Assembly (NCBI GenBank): GCA_016869215.1
Contig: VGEP01000006.1
Span: 1-64,000 of the forward strand
Origin: Alphaproteobacteria bacterium
Lineage (GTDB): Bacteria; Pseudomonadota; Alphaproteobacteria; Rhizobiales; Xanthobacteraceae
Direction: 5' to 3'
Length of the DNA: 64,000 bases
Part shown: positions 1-9,485 of the stretch, piece by piece
How positions within the stretch are numbered: position 1 is the first letter of the stretch
Layout: the number at the start of each line of letters is the position of its first letter
Notes under the pieces: generated by a model
What the model saw: only the letters and a program-made list of their open reading frames with translations
The model's database searches: none
What the model was told of the DNA's origin: nothing
Position numbers and translations under genes: made by a program

Positions 1-1
1 A

Positions 2-1261
2 CCGGCGGAGCGGCCGGCGCCACCGGACCGGCCCATCGCAGACGGCGCGGCGCGCGCGCGGCGCGTCGTGCTCGTGATCGGCGGCGGCATCGCCGCCTAC
101 AAGTCGCTCGACCTGATCCGGCGGCTGCGCGAGCGCGGCTATGCCGTGCGCGTGGTGATGACGCAGGCCGCGCTCGAATTCGTCACGCCGCTGTCCGTCG
201 GTGCGCTCGCCGGCCAGCATCCGTTCACCGACCTGTTCGACGCCAGGAGCGAATTCGACGTCGGGCATATCCGGATCGCGCGCGACGCCGACCTGGTCGT
301 GGTCGCACCCGCGACCGCCGACCTGATGGCGAAGATGGCGCACGGCCACGCCGACGACCTCGCATCGACGGTGCTGCTCGCCACGACGCGGACGATCCTG
401 CTGGCGCCGGCGATGAATCCGAAGATGTGGTCGCATCCAGCGACGCGCCGCAATCTCGCGCAGCTCGCAGCCGACGGTGTGAAGATTGTCGGTCCCAATG
501 CGGGCGAGATGGCGGAAAGCAACGAAGCCGGCGAAGGCCGGATGGCGGAGCCGCTGGAGATCGCGGCGGCCATCGATGCCTTGAGCTCGGGCGCAGGGAC
601 CGGCGCGCTGCAAGGCAAACGCGTGCTGGTGACGTCCGGCCCGACGCACGAGCCGATCGACCCGGTGCGCTATATCGCCAACCGCTCCTCCGGCAAGCAG
701 GGCCATGCCATCGCGGCCGCAGCCGCCGCGGCCGGCGCCGACGTGACGCTGGTGTCGGGGCCTGTCAACGTTCCCGATCCGCCGCGCGTCAACGTCGTGC
801 ATGTCGAAAGCGCGCGCGAAATGCTGGCCGCGACGGAAGCCGCCTTGCCAGCGGACATTGCCATCTTCGCAGCCGCAGTGGCGGACTGGCGTACGGCCGA
901 AGCACGCGCCGAGAAGCTCAAGAAGGACGGGCGCGCGGCACCCGAACTGGCCCTGGTGGAGAATCCGGATATTCTCGCGACCGTGGCGCATCGCAAGACC
1001 AATCGGCCGGAACTGGTGATCGGATTCGCCGCCGAAACGGAAAACGTAATCGAACACGCCATGGCCAAGCTCGCACGCAAGGGCTGCGACTGGATCGTCG
1101 CCAACGACGTGTCGCCCGAAACCGGAATCATGGGCGGCGACAGCAACACCGTGCATCTCATCACCGCGGACGGCATCGAGCACTGGCCGCCGCAGACCAA
1201 GGAGGAGGTCGCATCGGCCTTGATCGCGCGCATCGCCTCCACGCTGGTTGCTCGCCGATGA
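2..1261 (+). CDS. coaBC: Bifunctional phosphopantothenoylcysteine decarboxylase / phosphopantothenate-cysteine ligase, 5' end off the window
   Basis: Makes 4'-phosphopantetheine in coenzyme A synthesis: CoaB joins phosphopantothenate to cysteine and the flavoprotein CoaC decarboxylates the product. Counting from the GTG at 68, the CoaC half shows the IGGGIAAYK flavin fold, the catalytic histidine in VGHIRIA (about residue 67) and PAMNPKMW (114-121). The CoaB half starts near residue 183 with [16 protein letters not shown] and carries AAAVADW and the EKLKK lysines. The frame is open to the window edge and the GTG at 68 falls just before the first beta strand, so the true start is probably outside the window. 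The TGA overlaps the dut ATG (ATGA), suggesting translational coupling. Function is near certain; only the start is open. Confidence 0.95.
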   Translation, partial: PAERPAPPDRPIADGAARARRVVLVIGGGIAAYKSLDLIRRLRERGYAVRVVMTQAALEFVTPLSVGALAGQHPFTDLFDARSEFDVGHIRIARDADLVVVAPATADLMAKMAHGHADDLASTVLLATTRTILLAPAMNPKMWSHPATRRNLAQLAADGVKIVGPNAGEMAESNEAGEGRMAEPLEIAAAIDALSSGAGTGALQGKRVLVTSGPTHEPIDPVRYIANRSSGKQGHAIAAAAAAAGADVTLVSGPVNVPDPPRVNVVHVESAREMLAATEAALPADIAIFAAAVADWRTAEARAEKLKKDGRAAPELALVENPDILATVAHRKTNRPELVIGFAAETENVIEHAMAKLARKGCDWIVANDVSPETGIMGGDSNTVHLITADGIEHWPPQTKEEVASALIARIASTLVARR

Positions 1262-1746
1262 AGCGCATCAAGATCGGGATCGTGCGGCTGCCGCACGGCG
1301 AAGACCTGCCGCTGCCCGCTTACCAGTCGGCTCTCGCTGCCGGCATGGATCTGCACGCCGCAGTGCCGGCCCATGCGCCGAAGACGCTCGCGCCGGGCGA
1401 ATGGGCGTCGATCCCGACCGGGATATCGATCGCGCTGCCGCCCGGAACCGAAGGCCAGGTGCGGCCGCGCTCGGGGCTCGCGGCGCGCCACGCCGTCACC
1501 GTGCTCAACGCGCCCGGAACCGTGGACGCGGATTACCGCGGCGAGGTGCAGGTGCTGCTGATGAACCACAGCAGCGAATCGTTTGTAGTCGAGCGCGGCA
1601 TGCGGATCGCACAACTGGTCATCATGCCCATTGCGCGGGCAACCTTGCAGGTGCGAAAAAAGTTAGGAAAAACAAGGCGCGGAACCGGCGGATTTGGCTC
1701 CACAGGCAAAGGGGCGATTGACAAGCGGCAGCGGCCGGAGTCGTAA
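1258..1746 (+). CDS. dut: dUTP diphosphatase (dUTPase)
   Basis: Hydrolyses dUTP to dUMP and pyrophosphate, keeping uracil out of DNA and feeding thymidylate synthesis. The 162-residue product has all five trimeric dUTPase motifs: AAGMDLHA (28-35), PRSGLAAR (70-77), [14 protein letters not shown] (84-97), RIAQLVI (116-122) and [10 protein letters not shown] (141-150), the flexible C-terminal arm that closes the active site. The ATG at 1258 overlaps the coaBC stop by 4 bp. The coaBC-dut pairing is common in bacteria. Length is slightly above the usual 150 residues because of a basic tail after motif 5. Confidence 0.96.
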   Translation: MKRIKIGIVRLPHGEDLPLPAYQSALAAGMDLHAAVPAHAPKTLAPGEWASIPTGISIALPPGTEGQVRPRSGLAARHAVTVLNAPGTVDADYRGEVQVLLMNHSSESFVVERGMRIAQLVIMPIARATLQVRKKLGKTRRGTGGFGSTGKGAIDKRQRPES

Positions 1747-1785
1747 TACGTATCGTTATAGAATATAAAATTCGCTTGGAATCGC

Positions 1786-2208
1786 ATGACACTCCTCTCC
1801 CGAAAGGGTCTCCTGGCTATCGCCGCCGTCATCGACGTCTCGCTCAATGGCCGCGGCCGGCCGGTTTCGGCTAAAGCATTGGCGTCCCGGCATGATTTAC
1901 CCGCACGGCACCTGGAACCGGTGCTGCAGGCGCTGGTCCGGGAGGGCATCCTGCACGGCATCCGGGGTCCACGCGGCGGCTACGAACTGGCCCGCGACCG
2001 CAAGCGAATCACTGCCGACGATATCCTGCGCGCCGCCGGCACGATCGAGCTCCAGGACGAGCCCGCGTCGAGCGAATCGCCGCTGCTGAGCCAGGTGGTG
2101 ATCCCGGCCGTTGGACAGGCCGAGCGCGCGTTCGCAGCCGCGCTCGGCAAGATCAGTCTCGACGAATTGACGCGGCGCGCCGAAGCCGTCGGCGACGCGA
2201 CGGCATAA
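1786..2208 (+). CDS. Rrf2-family transcriptional regulator lacking cysteines
   Basis: A 140-residue Rrf2-type winged-helix DNA-binding protein. The N-terminal half shows the family pattern LSRKGLLAIAAVIDVSL, then KALASRHDLPARHLEPVLQAL and GIRGPRGGYELAR (HTH and wing), followed by the dimerisation helix. The protein contains no cysteine, so unlike IscR or NsrR it cannot carry an Fe-S cluster through the usual three-Cys motif. It follows dut by 39 bp of AT-rich sequence (ataatacg..tatagaatataaaa region, 1744-1772), which may hold its own promoter; a TTGACA lies at 1718-1723 inside the end of dut. The regulated genes cannot be told from sequence. Confidence 0.85.
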   Translation: MTLLSRKGLLAIAAVIDVSLNGRGRPVSAKALASRHDLPARHLEPVLQALVREGILHGIRGPRGGYELARDRKRITADDILRAAGTIELQDEPASSESPLLSQVVIPAVGQAERAFAAALGKISLDELTRRAEAVGDATA

Positions 2209-2351
2209 CTTGGCAGGATAGGCCACACCTGTCTCCGGACCGCCATCGTTCACGGTCTGGACTCTTACGGCACGAATCCCCTTCCGGTTAAGGTCGAAAG
2301 CGATTCGCAGGCGATGGCGCGGCCGTTCGCCTGCGCAGGGGCAATTCTGGC

Positions 2352-4895
2352 ATGCCGGTATCGGTCCGGGCGACAGGCGGGGGGCGCGGGCCTCATCCGC
2401 GGCGAAATGGATTCCGGGCGCTGGCCGCGGCGCCGGCGTTTGGGCTGCCGCTCGGGCTCGCTCCCTCGGCGGCGCATGCGGACGCCTTCAGCGAATCCTT
2501 CGGCCTGCACCGCCTGACGATCTACGCCGACGCCCTGGCGGCGCTCGACCGGCAGGAAGTTGCCGCGCTCGCGCTCACTCTGGGTGTCCTGCTGTTTGCG
2601 GTCGTCACGTCGGTTCTGCTGGTCCGCATGCGCATCCGCGCCGCGGTGTCGGACGCACGGCTGCGCGATCAGGTCGGCGCGCTCCGCGCCGAGCGCGACC
2701 GGTTCAGCGCGCTGCTGATGTCGGAGTCGCAGGTCCTGGTGTCGTGGGCCGCCGCCGAAACCGACCCGGAAATCCTCGGCGACACGGCGCTTGTGACCGC
2801 CGCCGCGATGCCCCAGCGCGTGCTCGCCTTCGGCACGTGGCTTGAGCCGGAAAAGGCGCAGGCCATGGAGCGCGCCACCGACGCGCTGCGCGCCCATGGC
2901 GAGAGCTTCTCGATGGCGCTGATGACGCTCGGCGGCCGCGCCATCGAAGCCGACGGCCGAGCCATCGGCGGCCGCGCGGTGCTGCGGCTGCGCGACGTGA
3001 GCGGCATCCGGCGCGAACTGGCCGAAATCCATGCGCGCCACGAGCGGCTCGCAGCCGAAGCCGAATCGCTGCGCGCGCTGGTCGACGCCCTGCCCGCGCC
3101 GGTCTGGACCCGCGATATCGCCGGCGCGCTGGTATTGGCCAATCCGGCCTATGTGCGCGCGGTCGAAGCCAAGGACGCCGCCGACGCCGTGGCGCGCGGC
3201 ATCGAATTGCTCAACCGCCCGACGCGCGAAGAGGCGAGCAAGACCCGCGCCGCCGGCAAGCCCTACGCCAGCCGCGTGCCCGCAATCGTGGCCGGCGCGC
3301 GCCGCTCGTTCGACATCCTCGACATTCCGACCCGCCACGGCAGCGCGGGCATCGGCATCGACGCCACCGAGGTGGAGACGATTCGCGCCGAGATCGACCG
3401 GCTTGGCCTCGCCCACCGCCGCACGCTCGATCAGCTTGCGACCGGCGTCGCCATCTTCGGAGCGGACCAGCGCCTGAGTTTCTACAACGAGGCCTATCGC
3501 TCGCTGTGGGACCTCGACGCCGGTGCGCTCGACCAGCAGCCGACCGACTCCGCCGTCCTGGATCAGCTTCGCGCCGCGCGCATGCTGCCGGAGGAGCCCG
3601 ATTACCGGCAGTGGAAGCTCGCGCTGCACGAGGCCTACCGCGCGACCGAGGCCAAGGAGCATCTCTGGCACCTGCCGAACGGCCGCACGCTGCGCGTCGT
3701 CACCACGCCCAATCCGCAGGGCGGCGTCACCTATCTGTTCGAGGACGTCACCGAGCGGCTCGCCCTCGTGCGCCGCTACGACGCGCTGATCCGGGTGCAG
3801 CGCGAGACGCTGGACAATCTCGCCGAAGCGGTCGCGGTGTTCGGCAGCGATGGACGGCTGCACCTGCACAACCCGGCCTTCGCCGAGATGTGGAAGCTTG
3901 CGCCGGCGGAACTAGCCGAGGCGCCGCATATCGAGGCCGTGATCGAGCGCTTCCGCCCGCTGCACGACGACGACGCGCTGTGGCAGCGGCTGCGCGCCGC
4001 CGTCACCGCGATCGAGGAGCGCGGCAGCGTCACCGGCCATCTGGAGCGGCGCGACGGCAGCGTGGTCGACCTCATCACCATGCCTCTACCCGACGGCGCG
4101 ACGCTGGTGACGTTCCTCGACGTCACCGACACCGTGAACGTGGAACGCGCGCTGCGCGAGCGCAACGAGGCGCTGATCGCCGCCGACGCGCTCAAGGTCG
4201 ATTTCGTGCGGCACATGTCCTACGAGCTGCGCTCCCCGCTCACCACCATCATCGGCTTCGCCAACCTGCTCGACGAGCCGAGCACCGGCGCGCTGACCGA
4301 GAAGCAGCGCGAGTATCTCGGCTACATCAACACCTCGACCAACGCGCTGCTCGCGATCATCAACGACATCCTCGATCTCGCCTCGATCGACGCCGGCGCG
4401 ATGAAGCTCAATCTCGGCGCGGTGGACATCCGCCGCACTATGAACGGGGCCGCCGAGGGCATCAGGGACAGGCTTGCGAAGAACGGCATCACGCTCGACA
4501 TCCGGGCCGACGCCGACATCGGCAGCTTCGTCGCCGACGAGCGGCGCGTGCGGCAAATCCTGTTCAATCTGCTGGCCAACGCCGTGGGCTTCTCGCCGCC
4601 CGGCGCGGCCGTCACGCTGTCGGCTGAGCGCCGCCCCGACGCCGTGACGTTCACGGTCGCCGACAACGGTCCCGGCATCCCGCCCGACCTGAGCGCGCGC
4701 GTGTTCGACTGGTTCGCCAGCGACTCGCTCGGCTCGCGCCACCGCGGCGCGGGCCTCGGCCTGTCGATCGTGCGCTCGTTCGTGGAACTGCACGGCGGCC
4801 AGGTTACGCTCGATTCCGAGGTCGGCCGCGGCACGACAGTGGTCTGCACCTTCCCGCTGGCGCACGAGCCGCAAGCCGAGCGGACGGCGGCGTAG
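2352..4895 (+). CDS. divL: DivL-like PAS-domain sensor kinase with tyrosine in the H-box
   Basis: An 847-residue membrane-anchored sensor with the architecture of Caulobacter DivL, which modulates CckA in the CtrA cell-cycle phosphorelay. A possible cleavable leader ends near SAAHADA (40-45), followed by a membrane segment at about 71-92, then PAS-like domains at roughly 230-340, 355-470 and 485-600, and a HisKA/HATPase module. The H-box reads RHMSYELRSPLT: the phosphoacceptor position is Tyr624 instead of His. ATP-binding boxes are intact: NLLANAVGFSP (N), VADNGPGIP (G1), GAGLGLSIVRSF (G2). The Tyr replacement is the hallmark of DivL. The neighbouring tsaE-amgK/murU/addAB block fits alphaproteobacterial gene order. 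The N-terminal start is uncertain by some tens of residues. Confidence 0.85.
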   Translation: MPVSVRATGGGRGPHPRRNGFRALAAAPAFGLPLGLAPSAAHADAFSESFGLHRLTIYADALAALDRQEVAALALTLGVLLFAVVTSVLLVRMRIRAAVSDARLRDQVGALRAERDRFSALLMSESQVLVSWAAAETDPEILGDTALVTAAAMPQRVLAFGTWLEPEKAQAMERATDALRAHGESFSMALMTLGGRAIEADGRAIGGRAVLRLRDVSGIRRELAEIHARHERLAAEAESLRALVDALPAPVWTRDIAGALVLANPAYVRAVEAKDAADAVARGIELLNRPTREEASKTRAAGKPYASRVPAIVAGARRSFDILDIPTRHGSAGIGIDATEVETIRAEIDRLGLAHRRTLDQLATGVAIFGADQRLSFYNEAYRSLWDLDAGALDQQPTDSAVLDQLRAARMLPEEPDYRQWKLALHEAYRATEAKEHLWHLPNGRTLRVVTTPNPQGGVTYLFEDVTERLALVRRYDALIRVQRETLDNLAEAVAVFGSDGRLHLHNPAFAEMWKLAPAELAEAPHIEAVIERFRPLHDDDALWQRLRAAVTAIEERGSVTGHLERRDGSVVDLITMPLPDGATLVTFLDVTDTVNVERALRERNEALIAADALKVDFVRHMSYELRSPLTTIIGFANLLDEPSTGALTEKQREYLGYINTSTNALLAIINDILDLASIDAGAMKLNLGAVDIRRTMNGAAEGIRDRLAKNGITLDIRADADIGSFVADERRVRQILFNLLANAVGFSPPGAAVTLSAERRPDAVTFTVADNGPGIPPDLSARVFDWFASDSLGSRHRGAGLGLSIVRSFVELHGGQVTLDSEVGRGTTVVCTFPLAHEPQAERTAA

Positions 4896-4907
4896 CGGAC
4901 CGGCGAT

Positions 4908-6836
4908 TCACCGCCCGCGATTGTCCACCCGCGGCATATTCGGCTTGAGCGTCGCCTTGAACTGCAGTTGCGCGCCCTCCTTGCCGTGCAGTAGCTGGAT
5001 GGTGCGCGTGTGATATTCGGCGAGATCGGGCCGATGGCCGATGCTCAACACGGTCGCGCCCTTCAATTCGTCGTCGAACAGTCTCATGATGTGGCGCTGG
5101 CTGTCGCCGTCGAGCGCCGCCGTCGCTTCGTCGAGGAAGACCCAGCGTGGCTTGTGAATGAGCAGACGGGCGAAGGCGAGACGCTCCTGTTCGCCGAGCG
5201 AAAGCTCCCTGTCCCAGCGCTCCTCGGTGTCGAGCCGGTCCAGGAATTGTCCGAGGTCGCAGCGCTCCAGCGCCCGGCGAACCTCGTCGTCCGGAACGTC
5301 TTGCGGCGCGCGCGGATAGACCACCGCATTGCGCAGAGTGCCGAGCGGCAGATACGGCCGCTGCGGCAGAAACGCCATGCTATCCGGCCGCGGAATGCGG
5401 ATGCGCCCGGAGCCCCACGGCCAGAGTCCCGCGACGGCGCGGAACAGCGTCGACTTGCCGGAGCCGGTTTCGCCGACGATCAGCACCCGGTCGCCGGGCG
5501 AAATCGTCACGTTGGCGTCTTCGATGACGATATGCCCGTCGGGCAAGAGGATCGTGACGTCCTCGAACGACAGCCATCCGTCGGGATGCTCGGCGATTTC
5601 GATCTCCGGCGTTCCCTCTTCGATGGCCGGAAGATGATCGAGCGACTCGCGGAAGCGCGCCACGCGATGGGCCGCCGCACGCCATTCGGCGAGCCGCGGA
5701 AAGTTGTCGACGAACCAGCGCATCGCCCATTGCACCTGGCTGAAGGCGCCGGACACCATGATCAGCCCGCCGAGCGTCAGACTGCCGTTGAAATACGCGG
5801 GCGCGGCGACAAGGACCGGCACCACCAGCGTGAGCCAGCCGGTCCCCGACGTGATCCAGGTCAAGTGCGCGAGCGAGCTGGCGAGCCGGCGCATGGCTTC
5901 GACGACGTTGGCCAGTTCGCGCTCGAGATACCGCCGCTCGTCCGCTTCGCCCTTGTGCAACGCAATGCTCTCGCCGCTTTCCGTGGTCCGCACCAGCGCA
6001 AAGCGGAACTCGGCCTCGCGCGCGTAGCGGATCGCATTCAGACGGATCAGCGGCCGGCCGACGATCCAGGTCAGGCTGGACCCGATCAGCGCATAAATCA
6101 GCGCGCACCAGACCATGTAACCGGGGATCGCAACGTGATAGCCGCCGACTTGGAAGCTGACCTGCGCCGATAGCACCCACAGCACGCCGGTGAATGCGAC
6201 GACCTGCGCCGTCGCAAAGAACAGGCCGCAGAACTGGTCGACGCTCAGGTCGCTGAGTAGGCGCGTATCCTCCTGAATCCGCTGATCGGGATTCTGCGCA
6301 GGCCCGCCGGCGAAGGCCAGCTGATAGACCCGCATCGGCTTCAACCATTCGGCCAGCAGATGCCGCGTGACGAGTTCCCGCACGCGGAACTTCAGCCGCT
6401 CCTGCAGGTAGGTCTGCCCGACCGTCACAGTCAGGAGACCCGCGACGATGGCGACGAACGTCCAAAGCTGATGCACGAAATTGGCAAGCTGCTTGTTGCC
6501 GATGGCATCGAAGAACGCTCCATTCCATTCATTGAGCCGGACCTGACCGAACATGTTGGCGATCGTCAGCACCGACCAGACGAGGAAGATCGCGGTGACA
6601 TGACCGCAGCCAGGCGCGCGCCAGAGCGTCCGGCGGAACAGCGCAACGTCGCGTGCGATGTCGAAATCGGTCGATTGCGCCAGATCGCTCGGTGCGTGGT
6701 TCGACGGCCCCGGCAAGCGCGGCGCGCGCGGCACCATGGGGATGAATGGAGTGTGCGCCCGGATCCGGCCGTGGTTGGCGTTCGGATGCAGGCCATGTCC
6801 CGGGGCGGCTTCTGAGGATTCCGGTTTCATGTCCAC
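4908..6836 (-). CDS. ABC transporter, fused permease/ATPase of the SbmA/BacA-like (ABCD-type) family
   Basis: A 642-residue half-transporter with a membrane domain followed by its own ATPase. About 60 residues of basic, Pro-rich leader precede six predicted membrane helices (about 80-375). The membrane domain contains NPDQRI (182-187), a conserved motif of the YddA/SbmA/BacA and peroxisomal ABCD groups. The ATPase has Walker A GETGSGKST (455-463), signature LSLGEQERLAFAR, Walker B WVFLDEATAALD and an H-loop SIGHR. In Bradyrhizobium, BclA has this same BacA-plus-NBD layout and imports NCR antimicrobial peptides; Mycobacterium Rv1819c imports hydrophilic solutes. Substrate here is unknown, possibly peptides or long-chain acyl compounds. 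It is convergent with divL and divergent from tsaE-amgK. Confidence 0.85.
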   Translation of the reverse strand: MDMKPESSEAAPGHGLHPNANHGRIRAHTPFIPMVPRAPRLPGPSNHAPSDLAQSTDFDIARDVALFRRTLWRAPGCGHVTAIFLVWSVLTIANMFGQVRLNEWNGAFFDAIGNKQLANFVHQLWTFVAIVAGLLTVTVGQTYLQERLKFRVRELVTRHLLAEWLKPMRVYQLAFAGGPAQNPDQRIQEDTRLLSDLSVDQFCGLFFATAQVVAFTGVLWVLSAQVSFQVGGYHVAIPGYMVWCALIYALIGSSLTWIVGRPLIRLNAIRYAREAEFRFALVRTTESGESIALHKGEADERRYLERELANVVEAMRRLASSLAHLTWITSGTGWLTLVVPVLVAAPAYFNGSLTLGGLIMVSGAFSQVQWAMRWFVDNFPRLAEWRAAAHRVARFRESLDHLPAIEEGTPEIEIAEHPDGWLSFEDVTILLPDGHIVIEDANVTISPGDRVLIVGETGSGKSTLFRAVAGLWPWGSGRIRIPRPDSMAFLPQRPYLPLGTLRNAVVYPRAPQDVPDDEVRRALERCDLGQFLDRLDTEERWDRELSLGEQERLAFARLLIHKPRWVFLDEATAALDGDSQRHIMRLFDDELKGATVLSIGHRPDLAEYHTRTIQLLHGKEGAQLQFKATLKPNMPRVDNRGR

Positions 6837-7024
6837 AGATGCTTCTGTGGATTTATGGTGGAAACCGCCGTGGGCCGGTTTGCGCTAGCTCAATCGCGCA
6901 AATTCCAGGGACCGGCAGCCGCCGGGCCCGTCCGCCACGGCGCGCGAAATACGTCCAAATGCGATATCAACATGCGGCCCGAATCGGGCGGCGGGCCGGG
7001 CTTTGCGGCCAGCCCGGCACCAGG

Positions 7025-8569
7025 ATGACGACGGTAATGCTGCTGACCCCCACCGGCGGATCGAGCCACGAGGTCGCGCTCGAAAGCGAGCATGCCCTGC
7101 ACGGGCTGGTCGCCGACATCGCCGCCATGCTGGAGCCGGGCGATCTCGTGACCCTGTCCGGCGACCTCGGCGCCGGCAAGACCACGTTCGCGCGCGCCAT
7201 GATCCGGCACCTCGCCGGCGATCCCGGCATCGCCGTGCCGAGCCCGACTTTCACGCTGATGCAGACCTACGACTTGCCGCGGTTCCCGGTCGTGCATACC
7301 GACCTCTACCGTCTGGAGGGGCCCGGCGAACTGGCCGAACTGGGCTTCGACGACCTGCCCAAGAACGCGGTGGTGCTGCTCGAATGGCCGGACCGTGCGG
7401 CGGGCTTCCTGCCGCCGGACCGGCTGGACGTGGCGTTCACGCTCGCACCCAACCTCGGCCCTGAGCACCGCAACGTGCGCATCACCGGCCACGGCGCGCT
7501 CGCGCCGCGCGCCGATCGGATCGCGGCGATGCGGCGATTTCTCGACGCCACCGGCTTCGCCAAGGCCGAGCGGCGGCGGATTCAGGGCGACGCCTCGACG
7601 CGAACCTACGAGCGTCTCACGCTGGGCGACAAGCACGCGATCCTGATGAACTCGCCGAAGCGCGCCGACGGCCCCGCGCTGCGCCGCGGCCGGCCCTACA
7701 GCGCGATCGCGCATCTCGCCGAGGACGTCAAGCCGTTCGTGGCGATGGCGAACGCGCTGCGCCAGCTCGGCCTGTCGGCGCCGCAGATTTACGAGGCGGA
7801 ACTCGCGGACGGCCTGCTGATCATCGAAGACCTTGGCGCGGAAACCGTCGTGACCGGCAATCCGCCAGCGCCGATCGAGGCGCGCTACGCCCGCGCGGTG
7901 GAGGTGCTGGTAGAAATGCACCGCCACGAGCTGCCCGACGTGTTGCCGGTCGCGCCGCATGTCAGCCACCAGATCCCGCGCTACGACACCGACGCCTATT
8001 TGGTGGAAGTCGAGCTGCTGCTCGAATGGTACCTGCCGCGATACGGCGTCGCGGTCACCGACGCCATACGCGCGGCTTTCGTGACGCTGTGGCGGCACGC
8101 GCTGATTGCGCCGGCGAGTGCGCCGCGAACCTGGGTGCTGCGCGACTACCATTCGCCGAACCTGCTTTGGCTGCCGCTGCGCCAGGGCGTCGCGCAGGTC
8201 GGGTTGCTCGACTTCCAGGACGCGGTGATGGGGCCTGCGGCCTACGACCTCGCGTCGCTGCTGCAGGACGCGCGGGTCGACGTGCCGGAGCTCATGGAGG
8301 TCACGCTCCTGAACCGCTACGTGCAGGCGATGAGCGAAATCGATCCTGCATTCGACGCCGTCGGCTTCATCCGCATCTACGCCACTATGGCGGCGCAGCG
8401 CGCGACCAAAATCCTGGGGATATTCGCGCGGCTTCATAAACGCGACGGCAAACCGCAATATCTCCGGCACCTGCCGCGGGTCTGGAACTATCTGCAGCGC
8501 GCGCTGGCGCATCCCACGCTCGGTCCGCTCCAGGACTGGTACCGCGAGCACGTTCCCACGCCGGCATAG
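7025..8569 (+). CDS. Fusion of TsaE (t6A-tRNA ATPase) and AmgK-type sugar kinase/phosphotransferase
   Basis: A 514-residue bifunctional protein. Residues about 1-150 are TsaE, the ATPase that supports threonylcarbamoylation of A37 in ANN-decoding tRNAs: Walker A GDLGAGKTT (46-54), SPTFTLM and HTDLYRLEG. Residues from about 165 form an aminoglycoside-phosphotransferase fold with VLRDYHSPNLLW (catalytic Asp/Asn loop) and LLDFQDAVMGP (metal-binding Asp). This half matches AmgK, which phosphorylates N-acetylmuramate/N-acetylglucosamine at the anomeric carbon. The next gene is murU, which uses the AmgK product, supporting that role. The frame is open further upstream, but ATG 7025 starts exactly at the TsaE N-terminus. 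The fusion is known in Rhizobiales genomes. Confidence 0.93.
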   Translation: MTTVMLLTPTGGSSHEVALESEHALHGLVADIAAMLEPGDLVTLSGDLGAGKTTFARAMIRHLAGDPGIAVPSPTFTLMQTYDLPRFPVVHTDLYRLEGPGELAELGFDDLPKNAVVLLEWPDRAAGFLPPDRLDVAFTLAPNLGPEHRNVRITGHGALAPRADRIAAMRRFLDATGFAKAERRRIQGDASTRTYERLTLGDKHAILMNSPKRADGPALRRGRPYSAIAHLAEDVKPFVAMANALRQLGLSAPQIYEAELADGLLIIEDLGAETVVTGNPPAPIEARYARAVEVLVEMHRHELPDVLPVAPHVSHQIPRYDTDAYLVEVELLLEWYLPRYGVAVTDAIRAAFVTLWRHALIAPASAPRTWVLRDYHSPNLLWLPLRQGVAQVGLLDFQDAVMGPAAYDLASLLQDARVDVPELMEVTLLNRYVQAMSEIDPAFDAVGFIRIYATMAAQRATKILGIFARLHKRDGKPQYLRHLPRVWNYLQRALAHPTLGPLQDWYREHVPTPA

Positions 8570-8654
8570 AGCCTTTCGTTTCGACGCGTTTTCCTTACGC
8601 GAACCGGTACCCACTTCGCTCGACAACGCTATAAGCCCGCATCCGGAGAAGCCG

Positions 8655-9389
8655 ATGACTCCAAGCCGCCCCGCCGTTCCGCGCGCCGCCATGGTGCTGG
8701 CCGCGGGCTTCGGCGAGCGGATGCGGCCGCTGACCGAGCGCATGCCGAAGCCGCTGGTGCCGGTCGCGGGCCGTCCGCTGCTCGATCACGTGCTGGATCG
8801 GCTCGCCGCGGCAGGCGTCGAGCGCGCCGTGGTCAACGTGCACTACCTCGCCGATCAGATCGAGCGCCATGTCGCGTCCCGCACGCGCCCTGCGATCGTC
8901 ATTTCCGATGAGCGGCAGGCGCTGCTCGACACCGGCGGCGGCGTGGTCAAGGCGCTTTCCGCGCTGGGCCCCGAGCCGTTCTTTCACGTCAATTCCGACA
9001 CGATCTGGATCGACGGGGTCAGCTCCAATCTTCAGCGTCTGGCCGAGGCCTTCGATCCGGCGCACAGCGATGCGCTGCTGCTGCTCGCGCCGACCGCGAC
9101 CAGCATCGGCTATGCGGGCCGCGGCGACTACGCCATGGCCGCCGACGGCAGCCTGACGCGGCGGTCCGAGCGCGACGTGGCGCCCTTCGTCTATGCGGGC
9201 GCGGCGATCTTAAGGCCGGAGCTGTTCGCGGGCGCCCCTTCGGGCGCATTCTCGCTGACGCGGTTGTTCGACCGCGCGATGGAACAGGGCCGGCTGCACG
9301 GCCTGCGCCTCGAAGGCGTCTGGATGCATGTCGGCACGCCCGACGCCATCGCGCAGGCCGAGGCCGCCATCGCCGCCAGCGCGACGTGA
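8655..9389 (+). CDS. murU: N-acetylmuramate-1-phosphate uridylyltransferase-like nucleotidyltransferase
   Basis: Transfers UMP onto MurNAc-alpha-1-phosphate to give UDP-MurNAc in the peptidoglycan-recycling bypass that skips de novo MurA/MurB synthesis. The 244-residue sequence has the sugar-nucleotidyltransferase signature AAGFGERMRPLT followed by MPKPLVPVAGRPLL, then DTGGGVVKAL, the metal site HVNSDTIW and a C-terminal HVGTPDAI. It lies 85 bp after the TsaE-AmgK fusion in the same direction, the known amgK-murU arrangement. Other NTP transferases (RmlA/GlmU type) share the signature, but length and neighbour favour MurU. Confidence 0.88.
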   Translation: MTPSRPAVPRAAMVLAAGFGERMRPLTERMPKPLVPVAGRPLLDHVLDRLAAAGVERAVVNVHYLADQIERHVASRTRPAIVISDERQALLDTGGGVVKALSALGPEPFFHVNSDTIWIDGVSSNLQRLAEAFDPAHSDALLLLAPTATSIGYAGRGDYAMAADGSLTRRSERDVAPFVYAGAAILRPELFAGAPSGAFSLTRLFDRAMEQGRLHGLRLEGVWMHVGTPDAIAQAEAAIAASAT

Positions 9390-9396
9390 CAATCCG

Positions 9397-9472
9397 CTAG
9401 TGTCGCGATTCGGAAGCTCGCCTGATTTCGCAGCTTGCTCCGTAGCGAACTTCCGAATCAAAGCGACACTAG
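9397..9472. repeat. Palindromic intergenic element 1 with CTAGTGTC ends
   Basis: The left arm 9397-9421 and right arm 9445-9472 are complementary over about 25 positions, with a 3-nt TTT bulge in the right arm and one mismatch. The outer ends read CTAGTGTCGC and GCGACACTAG. It lies in the murU-addB gap with a second, related element at 9486-9561 in the opposite orientation. A large imperfect hairpin with no coding content; it resembles REP/MITE-like repeats of rhizobial genomes. Confidence 0.8.
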
Positions 9473-9485
9473 AAACCTTATGGTT

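Noticed and set aside
2265-3869. Long minus-strand frame opposite divL
   Set aside because: Antisense shadow of a GC-rich gene: Arg/Gly/His-rich, no domain, and fully covered by a frame with clear PAS and kinase motifs.
6834-6851. CCACAG...CTGTGG hairpin upstream of the ABC transporter as an operator or terminator
   Set aside because: A short stem (6 bp) at the start codon with no T-run and no recognised regulator motif; not enough support.
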